DNA of 33,203 nt from NCBI GenBank assembly GCA_903906695.1, contig CAIVLG010000113.1, forward strand, positions 1-33,203, in the 5' to 3' direction. The stretch is from an uncultured beta proteobacterium (GTDB lineage Bacteria > Pseudomonadota > Gammaproteobacteria > Burkholderiales > Burkholderiaceae_C). Made by a program: the position numbers and the translations under genes. Under the pieces are notes generated by a model. That model did not search any database and was not told the origin of the DNA. It was given only the letters and a program-made list of their open reading frames with translations. This document shows positions 14,088 through 23,850 of this stretch, in pieces (position 1 is the stretch's first letter; the number at the start of each line of letters is the position of its first letter).

Positions 14088-16811
14088 TTATGCGTTTAGC
14101 GGGTTGACTTTGTCCGCGTTGATGTCGTATTTTTTGATCGCCTCGGCGACTTTGGCAATCGGCAGCTTGCCGTCTTCGCTCAGTGCTTTCAAAGCGGCGA
14201 CCACGATGTAGTGCCGGTTGATCTCGAAATGTTCGCGTAGCTTCGATCTGAAATCACTGCGGCCAAAGCCGTCGGTACCGAGAACCTTGTAGCCGCGCCC
14301 CTTTGGGATGAAGGAGCGAATCTGCTCGGCGTAGGCCTTGATGTAATCAGTTGAGGCCACTACCGGGCCGCTGTGTTTTTCAAGCTGCTGGCTGACAAAG
14401 GGCACGCGCTGATTAGCTTGCGGGTGCAGCAGATTGTGGCGCTCACAGTCCTGGCCGTCGCGCGCCAGTTCGTTGAAGCTCGGGCAGCTCCAAACATCGG
14501 CAACGACGCCCCAGTCCTCTGCCAGCAACTTCTGCGCCGCAATCGATTCACGCAGGATGGTGCCGGAGCCCAGCAGTTGTACGCGGGGCGCGGCCGCGCC
14601 CTTGAGCAGAACATTGGCGCCCTCCTTGCAAAGGTACATGCCCTTGATGATCTGCGCTTCGGTGCCGGCAATCAGGCCCGGCATGGCGTAGTTCTCATTG
14701 AGCAGTGTGAGATAGTAAAAGACGTTGTCCTGCTTCTCCACCATGCGCTTCAAGCCATGATGCAGGATGACGCCGACCTCGTGCGCAAAAGTCGGATCAA
14801 AGCTGATGCAGTTCGGAATGGTGCCGGCCAGGATGTGGCTATGGCCATCTTCGTGCTGCAAACCCTCGCCGTTGAGCGTGGTGCGCCCGGAGGTGCCGCC
14901 CAGCAGAAAACCGCGCGCCTGCATGTCACCGGCCGCCCAGGCCAGGTCGCCGATGCGCTGAAAGCCGAACATCGAGTAATACACATAGAACGGCAGCATG
15001 ATGCGGTTGTTGGTGCTGTAGCTGGTGGCCGCTGCAATCCAGCTGGCCATGCCGCCGGCCTCGTTGATGCCTTCCTGCAGGATCTGCCCGGCCTTGTCTT
15101 CGCGGTAGTACATCACCTGGTCCTTGTCCACTGGCGTGTATTTCTGACCTTCAGGGTTGTAAATACCGATCTGGCGGAACAGCCCCTCCATGCCGAAAGT
15201 GCGCGCCTCGTCCACCAGAATCGGCACCACCCGCGGACCCAAAGCCTGGTCACGCAACAGGGTGGTCAGAAAGCGCACATAGGCCTGCGTCGTCGAGATC
15301 TCGCGGCCCTCGGCGGTGGGCTCGATCACCGACTTGAAAATCTCCAATGCCGGCACGGTAAATTGCTCGTCGGCCCTGGTGCGGCGGTGCGGCAGGTAGC
15401 CACCGAGCGCCTGCCGGCGCTCATGCAGGTAACGCATCTCGGGCGTGTCGTCAGCCGGTTTGTAAAACGGAATGTCGGCGATCTGGCTGTCAGGCACCGG
15501 GATGTTGAAGCGGTCCCTGAATATCTTGATGTCCTCATCGGTCAGCTTCTTGGTCTGGTGCACATTGTTCTTGCCCTCGCCGCTCTTGCCCATGCCAAAA
15601 CCCTTGACGGTCTTGATCAGCAGCACGGTGGGCTGCCCCACATGCTTGACGGCAGCGTGGTAGGCGGCGTAAACCTTTTGCGGGTCGTGGCCACCACGGC
15701 GCAGTGCCCAGATGTCCTCGTCGCTCATCTTTGCCACCATCTCTGCCGTGCGCGGGTCGCGGCCAAAGAAATGCTTGCGTACATAGGCACCGTCGTTGGC
15801 CTTGAACGACTGATAGTCGCCGTCGAGCGTGTCCATCATCAATTTGCGCAGAGCGCCTTCCTTGTCGCGCGCCAGCAGGGGATCCCATTCGCTGCCCCAC
15901 AAGAGCTTGATGACGTTCCAGCCGGCGCCCCGAAACTCGCCTTCGAGTTCCTGGACGATCTTGCCGTTTCCGCGCACTGGCCCGTCGAGCCGCTGCAAAT
16001 TACAGTTGATGACAAAGATCAGGTTGTCGAGTTTCTCGCGCGCTGCCAGGCCGATCGCACCGCGGCTCTCGACCTCGTCCATCTCGCCGTCGCCGCAAAA
16101 GACCCAGACTTTTCGGCTGGCGGTGTCAGCGATGCCGCGGGCCTGCAGGTACTTCAGGAAGCGCGCCTGGTAGATCGCCATCAAGGGCCCCAAGCCCATG
16201 GAAACCGTCGGGAACTGCCAGAACTCTGGCATCAGTTTTGGATGTGGATAGCTCGACAGGCCCTTACCGCCGACTTCCTGGCGGAAGTTGAGTAACTGCT
16301 CTTCACTCAAGCGGCCTTCCATGTAGGCGCGTGCATAGACGCCGGGTGCCACATGGCCCTGGACGTAAAGGCAGTCGCCGCCATGGTTCTCACTCTCGGC
16401 ATGCCAAAAATGATTGAAGCCGGCGCCAAACATGTGGGCCAGCGACGCGAAGGAACCAATGTGGCCCCCGAGATCGCCACCGTCGACCGGATGATGGCGA
16501 TTGGCTTTGACCACCATCGCCATCGCGTTCCAGCGCATGTAGGCGCGCAGACGCTCTTCGATTTCAATATTGCCGGGACAGCGCTCCTCTTGGTCTGTTT
16601 CTATTGTGTTGACATAAGCGGTGTTGGCCGAAAACGGCATGTCGATGCTGCTCTGGCGCGCATGCTCCAGCAATTGTTCGAGCAGGAAATGGGCTCGCTC
16701 TGGGCCCTCGCTCTGAATGACGGCGGACAGCGCGTCCATCCATTCGCGGGTTTCCTGATGGTCCGCGTCGTGCGTAACGTCTCCACCTGTTGTCTCGGGA
16801 ACTGCTGCCAT
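14088..16811 (-). CDS. aceE: Pyruvate dehydrogenase E1 component, homodimeric type
   Basis: 907 aa, the usual length of the single-chain E1. Seen: ANRHHPVDGGDLGGHIGSFA near the N-terminus, substrate-channel HGGDCLYVQGHVAPGVYARA, and the thiamine diphosphate/Mg2+ motif FCGDGEMDEVES with NCNLQRLDGPVRGNG about 30 residues on. C-terminal GTDGFGRSDFRSKLREHFEI is typical of AceE. Known: decarboxylates pyruvate and acetylates the E2 lipoyl groups, linking glycolysis to the TCA cycle. Start: ATG 16811 has AGGAG 7 nt upstream; the 20 extra upstream codons are not conserved-looking. First gene of the operon, 163 bp from a divergent sensor kinase that may control it (inference). Confidence 0.97.
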   Translation of the reverse strand: MAAVPETTGGDVTHDADHQETREWMDALSAVIQSEGPERAHFLLEQLLEHARQSSIDMPFSANTAYVNTIETDQEERCPGNIEIEERLRAYMRWNAMAMVVKANRHHPVDGGDLGGHIGSFASLAHMFGAGFNHFWHAESENHGGDCLYVQGHVAPGVYARAYMEGRLSEEQLLNFRQEVGGKGLSSYPHPKLMPEFWQFPTVSMGLGPLMAIYQARFLKYLQARGIADTASRKVWVFCGDGEMDEVESRGAIGLAAREKLDNLIFVINCNLQRLDGPVRGNGKIVQELEGEFRGAGWNVIKLLWGSEWDPLLARDKEGALRKLMMDTLDGDYQSFKANDGAYVRKHFFGRDPRTAEMVAKMSDEDIWALRRGGHDPQKVYAAYHAAVKHVGQPTVLLIKTVKGFGMGKSGEGKNNVHQTKKLTDEDIKIFRDRFNIPVPDSQIADIPFYKPADDTPEMRYLHERRQALGGYLPHRRTRADEQFTVPALEIFKSVIEPTAEGREISTTQAYVRFLTTLLRDQALGPRVVPILVDEARTFGMEGLFRQIGIYNPEGQKYTPVDKDQVMYYREDKAGQILQEGINEAGGMASWIAAATSYSTNNRIMLPFYVYYSMFGFQRIGDLAWAAGDMQARGFLLGGTSGRTTLNGEGLQHEDGHSHILAGTIPNCISFDPTFAHEVGVILHHGLKRMVEKQDNVFYYLTLLNENYAMPGLIAGTEAQIIKGMYLCKEGANVLLKGAAAPRVQLLGSGTILRESIAAQKLLAEDWGVVADVWSCPSFNELARDGQDCERHNLLHPQANQRVPFVSQQLEKHSGPVVASTDYIKAYAEQIRSFIPKGRGYKVLGTDGFGRSDFRSKLREHFEINRHYIVVAALKALSEDGKLPIAKVAEAIKKYDINADKVNPLNA

Positions 16812-16852
16812 ACTTGTCTCCTGGTTTGACTGTAATTTAGTGCAATTCGGCG

Positions 16853-16881
16853 ATTCTCTCACAGCTTTCAAAATATTTCAA
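16853..16881 (-). promoter_or_regulatory. Possible aceE promoter
   Basis: On the minus strand TTGAAA (16876-16881) and GAGAAT (16853-16858) are 17 bp apart, about 42 bp from the aceE ATG. The region 16812-16974 is AT-rich compared with its flanks and must hold promoters for both divergent transcription units. A pattern match only; no clear plus-strand promoter was picked out. Confidence 0.3.
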
Positions 16882-16974
16882 ATAGTGCTATGTGTTTTTG
16901 CAATACGATATTATTGAAAACAGGTCTTCAGGCTGATTGATCTCTCACCCAATGCCTCGCCTACACTTCATGCC

Positions 16975-19539
16975 ATGCCATTGCCCCGTCCCATCGCATT
17001 GCCAGGTCCGCTGAATTTGCGCCCGGCGCTGCGCCTGCAAAGCTGGTGGCGTCGTCTGACGCCGCAGCGGCAGGACCGTTTTGCCATGCTGGCCCCGCTG
17101 GCCGCAGTGCTGCTGTTTCTGGCTGCGATCATCACTGCCTTTGGCTATTTGCGGCTGGAAGAGATGGACCGCGAACAGGAGGCTGTCAAACGCGATGTCG
17201 AGTACACGCAACAGCGCCTTCGGCTGCGTTTGCTGGAACGCCAGGAACAACTGATGCGAGTGGCGCGCGAACTGTCCAATCGGGAGCTTGACGCAGATGA
17301 CTTCCAAGCGCGGGCGGAGACGCTGATCAATCGCTACCCCGAGTTGCAAAGCCTGAGCTGGATCGATGAGCGTCGTCGCATCCGGGCCATTCTCGATACC
17401 AGCAACCTGGCGAGCAGCCAGCTTCGAACCGTCGGCAGCACTTTCAGGATGGGCGAAACCGAAAGCGCCTTCAGTCTGGCACGCGACCTGCAGCAGCCGA
17501 TCTACGCGCAGCGAGCGGCAGCGCCAGACGGCTCGGACACGCTGCAACTGCACATCCCCTTGAGCGAAGGTGCACGCTTTTCGGGTGTGGTGCTGGCTGA
17601 ATACTCGGTTGACGGTTTGTACCGGTACGGCGTGCCGGCCGAGGTATCGGCGCGTTACGCAATTTCGCTGCACGATGCCAAAGGCGGCCTGCTCGCCGGC
17701 AGCACCGTTCCCGCACCCAAGCCGGCCCGACGCCTGCTGCCTTGGGACAGCCTGGTCAACGCCTACGAGGTTCCGGTGTCTCCGGTAGGCAACGGCCTGA
17801 TGATACGAGGCGAGGTCTATCGAACTTCGCTTGGCATGATCGGCAGCGGACTGTTCTGGCTGGTGACGGCGCTAAGCGCCATGACTGCCTGGATGTTGAT
17901 CGCCAATTGGCGCCATACCCGACGTCGCGTGCAGGCCCAGCAAGCGCTGGTATCGGAAACCGTGTTCCGCCGGGCCATGGAAAATTCCATGTTGACCGGC
18001 ATGCGGGCGCTCGACCTGGAAGGTCGTATCACTTACGTCAATGCTGCTTTTTGCAAGATGACGGGCTGGAACGAATCAGATCTGGTGGGACGCACAGCGC
18101 CGTTCCCGTACTGGCCCGAGGCAGATCGCGACTCTCTGAACTTGCGGCTGGAAGAAGAACTGGCCGGAAAAATTCTGCCCAGTGGAGTCCAGTTTCGGGT
18201 CAAGCGCAAGGACGGGACGCTGTTTGACGCGCGCCTCTACGTCTCGCCCCTGATTGACGCCCACGGCGTGCAAACCGGATGGATGACATCGATGACCGAC
18301 ATTACCGAACCGAACCGGATTCGGGACCAGTTGTCGGCGTCGCATGAACGATTTACCACCGTGCTTGAAGCGCTGGACGCATCGATTTCGGTCGCACCGC
18401 TAGGCAGCGACGAATTGCTTTTTGCCAACAAGCTTTACCGTTTATGGTTCGGCACGCAAGCCGGCGGGCATCTGCAATTGGTAGCCGAGGCTGGAGTGCC
18501 GACCACACCTCCGAGCGACGAGTCAATGGACGACGTCGACGCCTTCGCCGGTCTGCCAACCAACTCGCTGCCCGACACCGAAGCCGAGAGTTCGGAAATC
18601 TATGTCAACGCCCTGGGCAAATGGCTGGAGGTCCGCACCCGTTATCTGAGTTGGGTCGATGGCCGCCTGGCGCAGATGGTGATTGCGACCGACATCACAA
18701 CGCGACGCATAGCCGAAGCACAGTCTGCGGCACAAACAGAACGTGCGCAGACTGCCAGCCGCCTGATCACGATGGGAGAGATGGCATCGAGTGTGGCCCA
18801 TGAACTGAATCAGCCGCTGACCGCTATCAACAACTACTGCAATGGCATGGTGTCGCGCATCAAGAGTGAACAGATCAGCAAGGAAGAAATGCTGGGCGCG
18901 TTGGAGAAAACGGCCCGCCAGGCGCAGCGCGCCGGGCAGATCATTCAGCGCATACGCTCGTTCGTCAAACGCAGTGAGCCCAATCGCACGCGCTCGGAAG
19001 TTTCCGGCATGGTGGAGGCCGCGCTGGAACTCGCCGACATCGAAATGCGCCGACGCAATGTCCGTCTGACCCACTACGTGGCGCCGCGACTACCCGCCTT
19101 GCTGGTCGACCCGATCCTGATTGAACAGGTATTGGTCAATTTGCTCAAGAATGCGGCAGATTCCATTGACCTGGCACAACGCCCCACTGCCCAACGCAGT
19201 GTCAAGCTGCGTGTGACAACAAATCAGGTGGACACCAAGCCGGTGATTGAATTTACCGTCATCGACTCCGGCCATGGACTGTCGCCCGAAGTGATGCAAA
19301 GGCTTTACGAGTCCTTCTACTCGACCAAGGCCAACGGCATGGGTATTGGTCTGAGTCTGTGCCGCTCCATCGTGGAATCGCACCTCGGCCGAATGAAAGC
19401 CGAGAACATCTACAATGGCGCCGAAGTTACGGGCTGCTGTTTTTCGTTTTGGATTCCGGTCGCGGATGCGCCAGAGTCATCGACACCGCCAACGCTCAGA
19501 CAACCAAGGACGCCAGGTTCAATCCGGGACAAAGCATGA
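16975..19539 (+). CDS. Membrane PAS-domain sensor histidine kinase
   Basis: 854 aa. Seen: a basic N-terminus, first membrane span at about 36-58, a periplasmic sensor region at about 60-283, second span at about 285-310. Then a PAS domain at about 325-445 (DLEGRITYVNAAFCKMTGWN, TGWMTSMTDITE) and a second, divergent PAS at 455-580 (ending MVIATDITTRR). The HisKA domain has H609 in SSVAHELNQPLTAINNYC, and the ATPase has VLVNLLKNAADSI, DSGHGLS and GMGIGLSLCRSI. Known: autophosphorylates and passes phosphate to a response regulator. The partner is the next gene, whose ATG overlaps this stop (ATGA at 19536). The signal is unknown. It diverges from aceE, so a role in pyruvate or carbon control is a reasonable but unproven guess. 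Confidence 0.93.
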   Translation: MPLPRPIALPGPLNLRPALRLQSWWRRLTPQRQDRFAMLAPLAAVLLFLAAIITAFGYLRLEEMDREQEAVKRDVEYTQQRLRLRLLERQEQLMRVARELSNRELDADDFQARAETLINRYPELQSLSWIDERRRIRAILDTSNLASSQLRTVGSTFRMGETESAFSLARDLQQPIYAQRAAAPDGSDTLQLHIPLSEGARFSGVVLAEYSVDGLYRYGVPAEVSARYAISLHDAKGGLLAGSTVPAPKPARRLLPWDSLVNAYEVPVSPVGNGLMIRGEVYRTSLGMIGSGLFWLVTALSAMTAWMLIANWRHTRRRVQAQQALVSETVFRRAMENSMLTGMRALDLEGRITYVNAAFCKMTGWNESDLVGRTAPFPYWPEADRDSLNLRLEEELAGKILPSGVQFRVKRKDGTLFDARLYVSPLIDAHGVQTGWMTSMTDITEPNRIRDQLSASHERFTTVLEALDASISVAPLGSDELLFANKLYRLWFGTQAGGHLQLVAEAGVPTTPPSDESMDDVDAFAGLPTNSLPDTEAESSEIYVNALGKWLEVRTRYLSWVDGRLAQMVIATDITTRRIAEAQSAAQTERAQTASRLITMGEMASSVAHELNQPLTAINNYCNGMVSRIKSEQISKEEMLGALEKTARQAQRAGQIIQRIRSFVKRSEPNRTRSEVSGMVEAALELADIEMRRRNVRLTHYVAPRLPALLVDPILIEQVLVNLLKNAADSIDLAQRPTAQRSVKLRVTTNQVDTKPVIEFTVIDSGHGLSPEVMQRLYESFYSTKANGMGIGLSLCRSIVESHLGRMKAENIYNGAEVTGCCFSFWIPVADAPESSTPPTLRQPRTPGSIRDKA

Positions 19540-20162
19540 GTTTGATACCGAAAAAGGGCACGATTTATGTCGTTGACGACGACGAAGCAGTACGTGATTC
19601 GCTGCAGTGGTTGCTCGAGGGCAAGGAATACCGGGTTCGATGCTTCGACTCTGCAGAATCCTTTTTGAGTCGATACGACGCGCGCGAAGTGGCCTGCCTG
19701 ATTGTCGACATCCGCATGGGTGGCATGACCGGTCTGGAATTGCAGAACCGCCTGATCGAGGCCCGTTCACCGCTGCCTATTGTCTTCATCACCGGTCACG
19801 GGGATGTTCCGATGGCCGTCGACACCATGAAGAAAGGCGCTATGGATTTCATCCAGAAACCTTTCAAGGAAGATGAACTGCTGATATTGGTGGAGCGCAT
19901 GCTGGAGCAGGCCAAGGACGCCTTTGCCGAACACCAGATGGCAGCCAGCCGCGGCGCCTTGATGGCACGCCTGACCTTGCGCGAAGCGCAGGTGCTCGAA
20001 CGCATCGTTGCCGGGCGCCTGAACAAGCAGATTGCAGACGATCTTGGCATCAGCATCAAGACAGTCGAGGCGCACCGCGCCAACATTATGGAAAAGCTCA
20101 ACGCCAACACAGTCGCTGACTTGCTCAAAATCGCCTTGGGCCAAAGCGCCGGCAAAGTTTGA
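19536..20162 (+). CDS. Response regulator, FixJ/LuxR type
   Basis: 208 aa. Seen: receiver domain with acidic YVVDDDEAVRDSL, phosphoacceptor D58 in CLIVDIRMGGMTG, the Thr/Lys switch residues in VFITGHGDVPMAVD and FIQKPF. A LuxR-type helix-turn-helix follows in LTLREAQVLERIVAGRLNKQ to TVEAHRANIMEKLN. Known: FixJ/TtrR-like regulators bind DNA as dimers after phosphorylation. The ATGA overlap with the kinase makes this its cognate partner. Start: ATG 19536; the open frame extends 59 codons upstream inside the kinase gene without similarity. Targets are not known; the divergent aceE operon is the nearest candidate. Confidence 0.94.
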   Translation: MSLIPKKGTIYVVDDDEAVRDSLQWLLEGKEYRVRCFDSAESFLSRYDAREVACLIVDIRMGGMTGLELQNRLIEARSPLPIVFITGHGDVPMAVDTMKKGAMDFIQKPFKEDELLILVERMLEQAKDAFAEHQMAASRGALMARLTLREAQVLERIVAGRLNKQIADDLGISIKTVEAHRANIMEKLNANTVADLLKIALGQSAGKV

Positions 20163-20228
20163 GCAACATCCGGCCATGCAGGCGAGTAGCGCCGCCGGTT
20201 CCATGGGCGTGTTCATCTCACTCAAAAT

Positions 20229-21098
20229 ATGACAATTCAACAACACAACGGCCGGCTCATCGACGGTATTGCCCTCTCGGCACAACTGCGCAGCTCGGTG
20301 GCCTCACGCGTGTTGACGCTCAAGGCCCGCGGCGTGACCCCTGGACTGGCCGTCATTCTGGTCGGTGACGACCCGGCCAGCGCCGTCTATGTGCGCAACA
20401 AAGTGAAGGCCTGTTCCGATACCGGTGTGCGATCGGTCTTCGAGAAGTACGAGGCCACACTGTCCGAAGCGGATTTGCTGGCGCGCATCGAAGCGCTCAA
20501 CGTAGATTCTTCCGTTCATGGCATCCTGGTCCAGATGCCCTTGCCCAGGCACATCGCCCCGCACAAGGTGATCGAAGCCATTTCGGTCAGCAAGGACGTG
20601 GACGGATATGCCACCCTGAGCGCCGGCGAATTGATGACTGGCGCACCCGGTTTTCGCCCCTGCACGCCCTATGGCTGCATGAAACTGATAGAGAGCACCG
20701 GCGTCGATTTGCGCGGCAAGCATGCGGTCGTGATTGGCCGCAGCAACACGGTCGGCAAACCGATGGCACTTCTGCTGCTGCAAGCCAACGCCACGGTTAC
20801 CATTTGCCACAGCGCCACCAGGGACATCGGCCATCACACGCGGCAAGCCGACGTCGTCGTGGCCGCCGTCGGCAAACGCAATGTTCTGACTGCCGACATG
20901 GTCAAACCCGGCGCCATTGTGATCGACGTCGGCATGAACCGCGACCCGCAAGGCAAACTCTGCGGCGATGTGGACTTTGCCAGTGTCAAGCAAGTCGCGA
21001 GCTTCATCACTCCAGTGCCAGGAGGTGTCGGTCCCATGACCATTACCATGCTGCTGGTTAACACCCTCGAAGCAGCTGAGCGCTTTTCATTTTTATGA
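20229..21098 (+). CDS. folD: Bifunctional methylenetetrahydrofolate dehydrogenase/cyclohydrolase
   Basis: 289 aa, standard length. Seen: [20 protein letters not shown] with catalytic Lys, [38 protein letters not shown], nucleotide-binding [17 protein letters not shown], and C-terminal [16 protein letters not shown]. Known: converts 5,10-methylene-THF to 10-formyl-THF with NADP+, supplying one-carbon units for purines and fMet. It starts 66 bp after the response regulator with no strong ribosome-binding site. Its stop overlaps the prlC ATG by 4 bp, so folD and prlC are co-translated. Confidence 0.97.
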   Translation: MTIQQHNGRLIDGIALSAQLRSSVASRVLTLKARGVTPGLAVILVGDDPASAVYVRNKVKACSDTGVRSVFEKYEATLSEADLLARIEALNVDSSVHGILVQMPLPRHIAPHKVIEAISVSKDVDGYATLSAGELMTGAPGFRPCTPYGCMKLIESTGVDLRGKHAVVIGRSNTVGKPMALLLLQANATVTICHSATRDIGHHTRQADVVVAAVGKRNVLTADMVKPGAIVIDVGMNRDPQGKLCGDVDFASVKQVASFITPVPGGVGPMTITMLLVNTLEAAERFSFL

Positions 21099-23134
21099 AC
21101 AATCCCCTGCTCTGTTTCGACGACCTGCCACTGTTTGACCAGATCAGGCCCGATCACGTGGCAAGCGCCATTGACGAACTCTTGCTGAACGCCAACACAG
21201 CACTGGAGACCGTGACCGCAACCGACTTCCCGTCAAACTGGAGCAGCATCGCCGGCGTACTCGGCATCGTCACCGAAAGACTGGGACGCGCCTGGAGTGC
21301 GGTGAGCCATTTGGAAGCTGTCGCCGACACCCCCGTGCTGCGCGCCGCCTACAACGACGCCCTACCCAAAGTGACCGAACTTTTCACGCGCCTCGGAGCA
21401 GACCAGCATCTCTACGCGAAATACAGGGCAATTGACGCGTCGCTATTGAACCCCGAGCAGCGTCAAGCGCACAAGAATACGATCCGCGATTTCGTGCTGG
21501 GCGGTGCCGAACTCGGCGGCGAAAAGCGCGAACGCTATGCCGCCCTTCAGGAGCGCATGGCCGAGTTGAGTCAGAAGTTCAGCGAGAACGCGCTTGATGC
21601 CACCGACGCCTTTGCCTACTACGCCGACGCGGCCGAACTGGACGGGGTGCCAGATGACGTCAGGCAAGCCGCCCGGACGCTGGCCGAAGCAGAAAACCGG
21701 GAAGGTTTCAAGCTGACACTCAAAATGCCGTGCTACCTGCCGGTGATGCAGTTCGCAGACAACAGCGCTCTGCGCCAGCGCCTGTATCGCGCCTACGTCA
21801 CCCGTGCCTCCGGCGAAGCCGCCGAGGAGTTCAAACAATTTGACAATTCGGCGCTGATCACGGAGATACTGAACTTGCGGCGCGAAGAAGCTGACCTGCT
21901 GGGTTACCGCAATTTTGGTGAGCTTTCGCTGGTGCCTAAGATGGCCAACTCCTGCGAGCAAGTGATCAGCTTTTTGCGCGACCTCGCCCGGCGCGCTCGC
22001 CCATTCGCCGAGCGTGATCTGGCTGACATGCGAGCCTATGCCGCCGAGACTCTGCAGTTGCACGACCCGCAAGCCTGGGATTGGCCCTATATCGGCGAAA
22101 AATTGAAGGAGGCGCGTTACGCCTTCAGCGAGCTTGAAGTCAAGCAATTCTTCCCGGCGCCCAAGGTATTGGCAGGCCTGTTCAAGATTGTTGAAACCCT
22201 GTTTGACGTCCAGATTCGCCAGGGCGAGGCTCCTGTCTGGCACCCCGATGTCAAGTTTTATTGCATTAAGCGTGCCGGCACTCTGGTCGGCCAGTTCTAC
22301 CTCGATCCGGCGGCCCGCACTGGCAAGCGCGGCGGTGCCTGGATGGACGAAGTCAGAAGCCGCTGGCTGCGCCCTGATACGCAGCAGTTGCAAACGCCGG
22401 TGACACATCTGGTGTGCAACTTTGCCGAGGGCGTGGGGACGAAGCCAGCCCTGTTGACGCACGATGACGTCATCACGCTGTTTCACGAATTTGGCCACGG
22501 CCTGCAGCATCTGCTGACGCAGGTCAATGAACTTGACGTATCGGGCATCCATGGCGTCGAATGGGATGCCGTAGAACTGCCCAGCCAGTTGATGGAGAAC
22601 TTTTGCTGGGAATGGAGCGTCCTGCGCCACATGAGCGCACATGTCGATACTGACGTGCCCTTACCGCGCGCCTTGTTCGAAAAAATGCTGGCGGCAAGGA
22701 ATTTCCAGAGCGGACTGCAAACGCTGCGCCAGATCGAGCTGGGCTTGTTCGACATGCTGCTGCACACAAGCCCCGAACCAAGCCCAGATATCACCGCGCT
22801 GCTGACGCAGGTTCGCGCCGAAGTCGCGGTTCTCAAGGCGCCGCCGTGGAGCCGTAACGCTCACACATTCAGTCATATCTTTGCGGGCGGTTACGCGGCG
22901 GGTTATTACAGCTACAAGTGGGCTGAGGTGTTGAGCGCCGACGCCTATGCCGCCTTCGAAGAAACCATGGATCATCACGGTATGCAAAATGTCGAAACCG
23001 GTAGAAAATACCGGCAATCCATTTTGGAAACCGGCGGTAGCCGGCCCGCCATGGAGTCGTTCAGGGCCTTTCGCGGACGTGAACCGCGGCTTGATGCCTT
23101 GCTGCGACATCAGGGCATGACCACAGCAAACTGA
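21095..23134 (+). CDS. prlC: Oligopeptidase A (M3 family metallopeptidase)
   Basis: 679 aa, the usual length. Seen: zinc motif [12 protein letters not shown] (H464, E465, H468) followed by the third-ligand region [20 protein letters not shown], and M3 features such as GGAWMDE and [18 protein letters not shown] near the C-terminus. No signal peptide. Known: a cytoplasmic thimet-type oligopeptidase that degrades short peptides, including cleaved signal peptides. Its position after folD with an ATGA overlap is a common betaproteobacterial arrangement as far as I recall. Confidence 0.95.
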   Translation: MNNPLLCFDDLPLFDQIRPDHVASAIDELLLNANTALETVTATDFPSNWSSIAGVLGIVTERLGRAWSAVSHLEAVADTPVLRAAYNDALPKVTELFTRLGADQHLYAKYRAIDASLLNPEQRQAHKNTIRDFVLGGAELGGEKRERYAALQERMAELSQKFSENALDATDAFAYYADAAELDGVPDDVRQAARTLAEAENREGFKLTLKMPCYLPVMQFADNSALRQRLYRAYVTRASGEAAEEFKQFDNSALITEILNLRREEADLLGYRNFGELSLVPKMANSCEQVISFLRDLARRARPFAERDLADMRAYAAETLQLHDPQAWDWPYIGEKLKEARYAFSELEVKQFFPAPKVLAGLFKIVETLFDVQIRQGEAPVWHPDVKFYCIKRAGTLVGQFYLDPAARTGKRGGAWMDEVRSRWLRPDTQQLQTPVTHLVCNFAEGVGTKPALLTHDDVITLFHEFGHGLQHLLTQVNELDVSGIHGVEWDAVELPSQLMENFCWEWSVLRHMSAHVDTDVPLPRALFEKMLAARNFQSGLQTLRQIELGLFDMLLHTSPEPSPDITALLTQVRAEVAVLKAPPWSRNAHTFSHIFAGGYAAGYYSYKWAEVLSADAYAAFEETMDHHGMQNVETGRKYRQSILETGGSRPAMESFRAFRGREPRLDALLRHQGMTTAN

Positions 23135-23154
23135 AGCAGTCGATCTTGGAAACC

Positions 23155-23811
23155 ATGGACCATCAAGACAAGCCCGTACCGCGCCACGCCCCCAGCGCGA
23201 TTCAGGTCGCAGCCTGCGCGGCTTTATGGATTCTGGCTGGCTTGGCAGACGGACAAACAATCTACCGCATCGTCGGCAGCGACGGAAAGGTGACCTTTTC
23301 TGACAAGCCGCCGATCACGGCCGACAGTGCCACAGTCCATGTGGGCAGTGGCAAAAACCTGAGCGCGGAGGCTGCCTTGCTTCCGTCCGAATTGCGCCAG
23401 ATAGTCGGCAAATACCCGGTGATGCTCTACACATCAAGCGGCTGCGCGCCGTGTAATTCCGGTCGCGAACTGCTTGGCAATCGCGGTATTCCATTCTCGG
23501 AAAAGACCGTGAGCAGCGCTGAAGATGGAGAAGCCCTACAGCGCATCAGTGGCGGCACGTCGCTGCCGTTCCTGACCATTGGCAAGCAGCAAATCAAAGG
23601 TTTTTCGGAACCGGAATGGACTCAGTTTCTGGACGCCGCCGGTTACCCGAAAACATCGGTGCTGCCCGCGAGCTACCGCGCGCCGCCGCCGACGCCACTG
23701 AACGTGGTACAAAAAGCGGAGCCGGCCGCCAAACCGGACGAATCCCAACCGCTGCAGGTACCGAGCGAACCAACTCAGGCACCGAGCAACCCTGGCGGCA
23801 TCCGGTTCTGA
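23155..23811 (+). CDS. Exported DUF4124 / glutaredoxin-like protein
   Basis: 218 aa. Seen: hydrophobic N-terminus at residues 14-32 (signal peptide or anchor). A DUF4124-like stretch follows (QTIYRIVGSDGKVTFSDKPP, 34-53), then a thioredoxin-fold glutaredoxin domain at about 85-165 with redox motif CAPC (C97, C100) in YTSSGCAPCNSGRELL and the cis-Pro segment GGTSLPFLTIG. The C-terminal tail from about 172 is Pro-rich and probably disordered. Known: DUF4124 proteins are envelope proteins of unknown function; the fusion suggests thiol-disulfide exchange outside the cytoplasm (inference). Start: ATG 23155 preferred over TTG 23146. It follows prlC by 20 bp. Confidence 0.85.
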   Translation: MDHQDKPVPRHAPSAIQVAACAALWILAGLADGQTIYRIVGSDGKVTFSDKPPITADSATVHVGSGKNLSAEAALLPSELRQIVGKYPVMLYTSSGCAPCNSGRELLGNRGIPFSEKTVSSAEDGEALQRISGGTSLPFLTIGKQQIKGFSEPEWTQFLDAAGYPKTSVLPASYRAPPPTPLNVVQKAEPAAKPDESQPLQVPSEPTQAPSNPGGIRF

Positions 23812-23818
23812 CCAGTTG

Positions 23819-23842
23819 GGGACAGATCTGAAGATCTGTCCC
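23819..23842. repeat. Perfect 11-bp-stem hairpin between the exported glutaredoxin gene and rpiA
   Basis: GGGACAGATCT, a 2-nt GA centre, then AGATCTGTCCC, a perfect inverted repeat. It sits between two convergent stop codons (23811 and 23851), so a bidirectional terminator role is possible, but there is no T-tract on either side. The GGGGACAGATCTG wording resembles REP-like palindromes I associate with RAYT-type repeats in proteobacteria. Confidence 0.7.
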
Positions 23843-23850
23843 GCAAAGCA

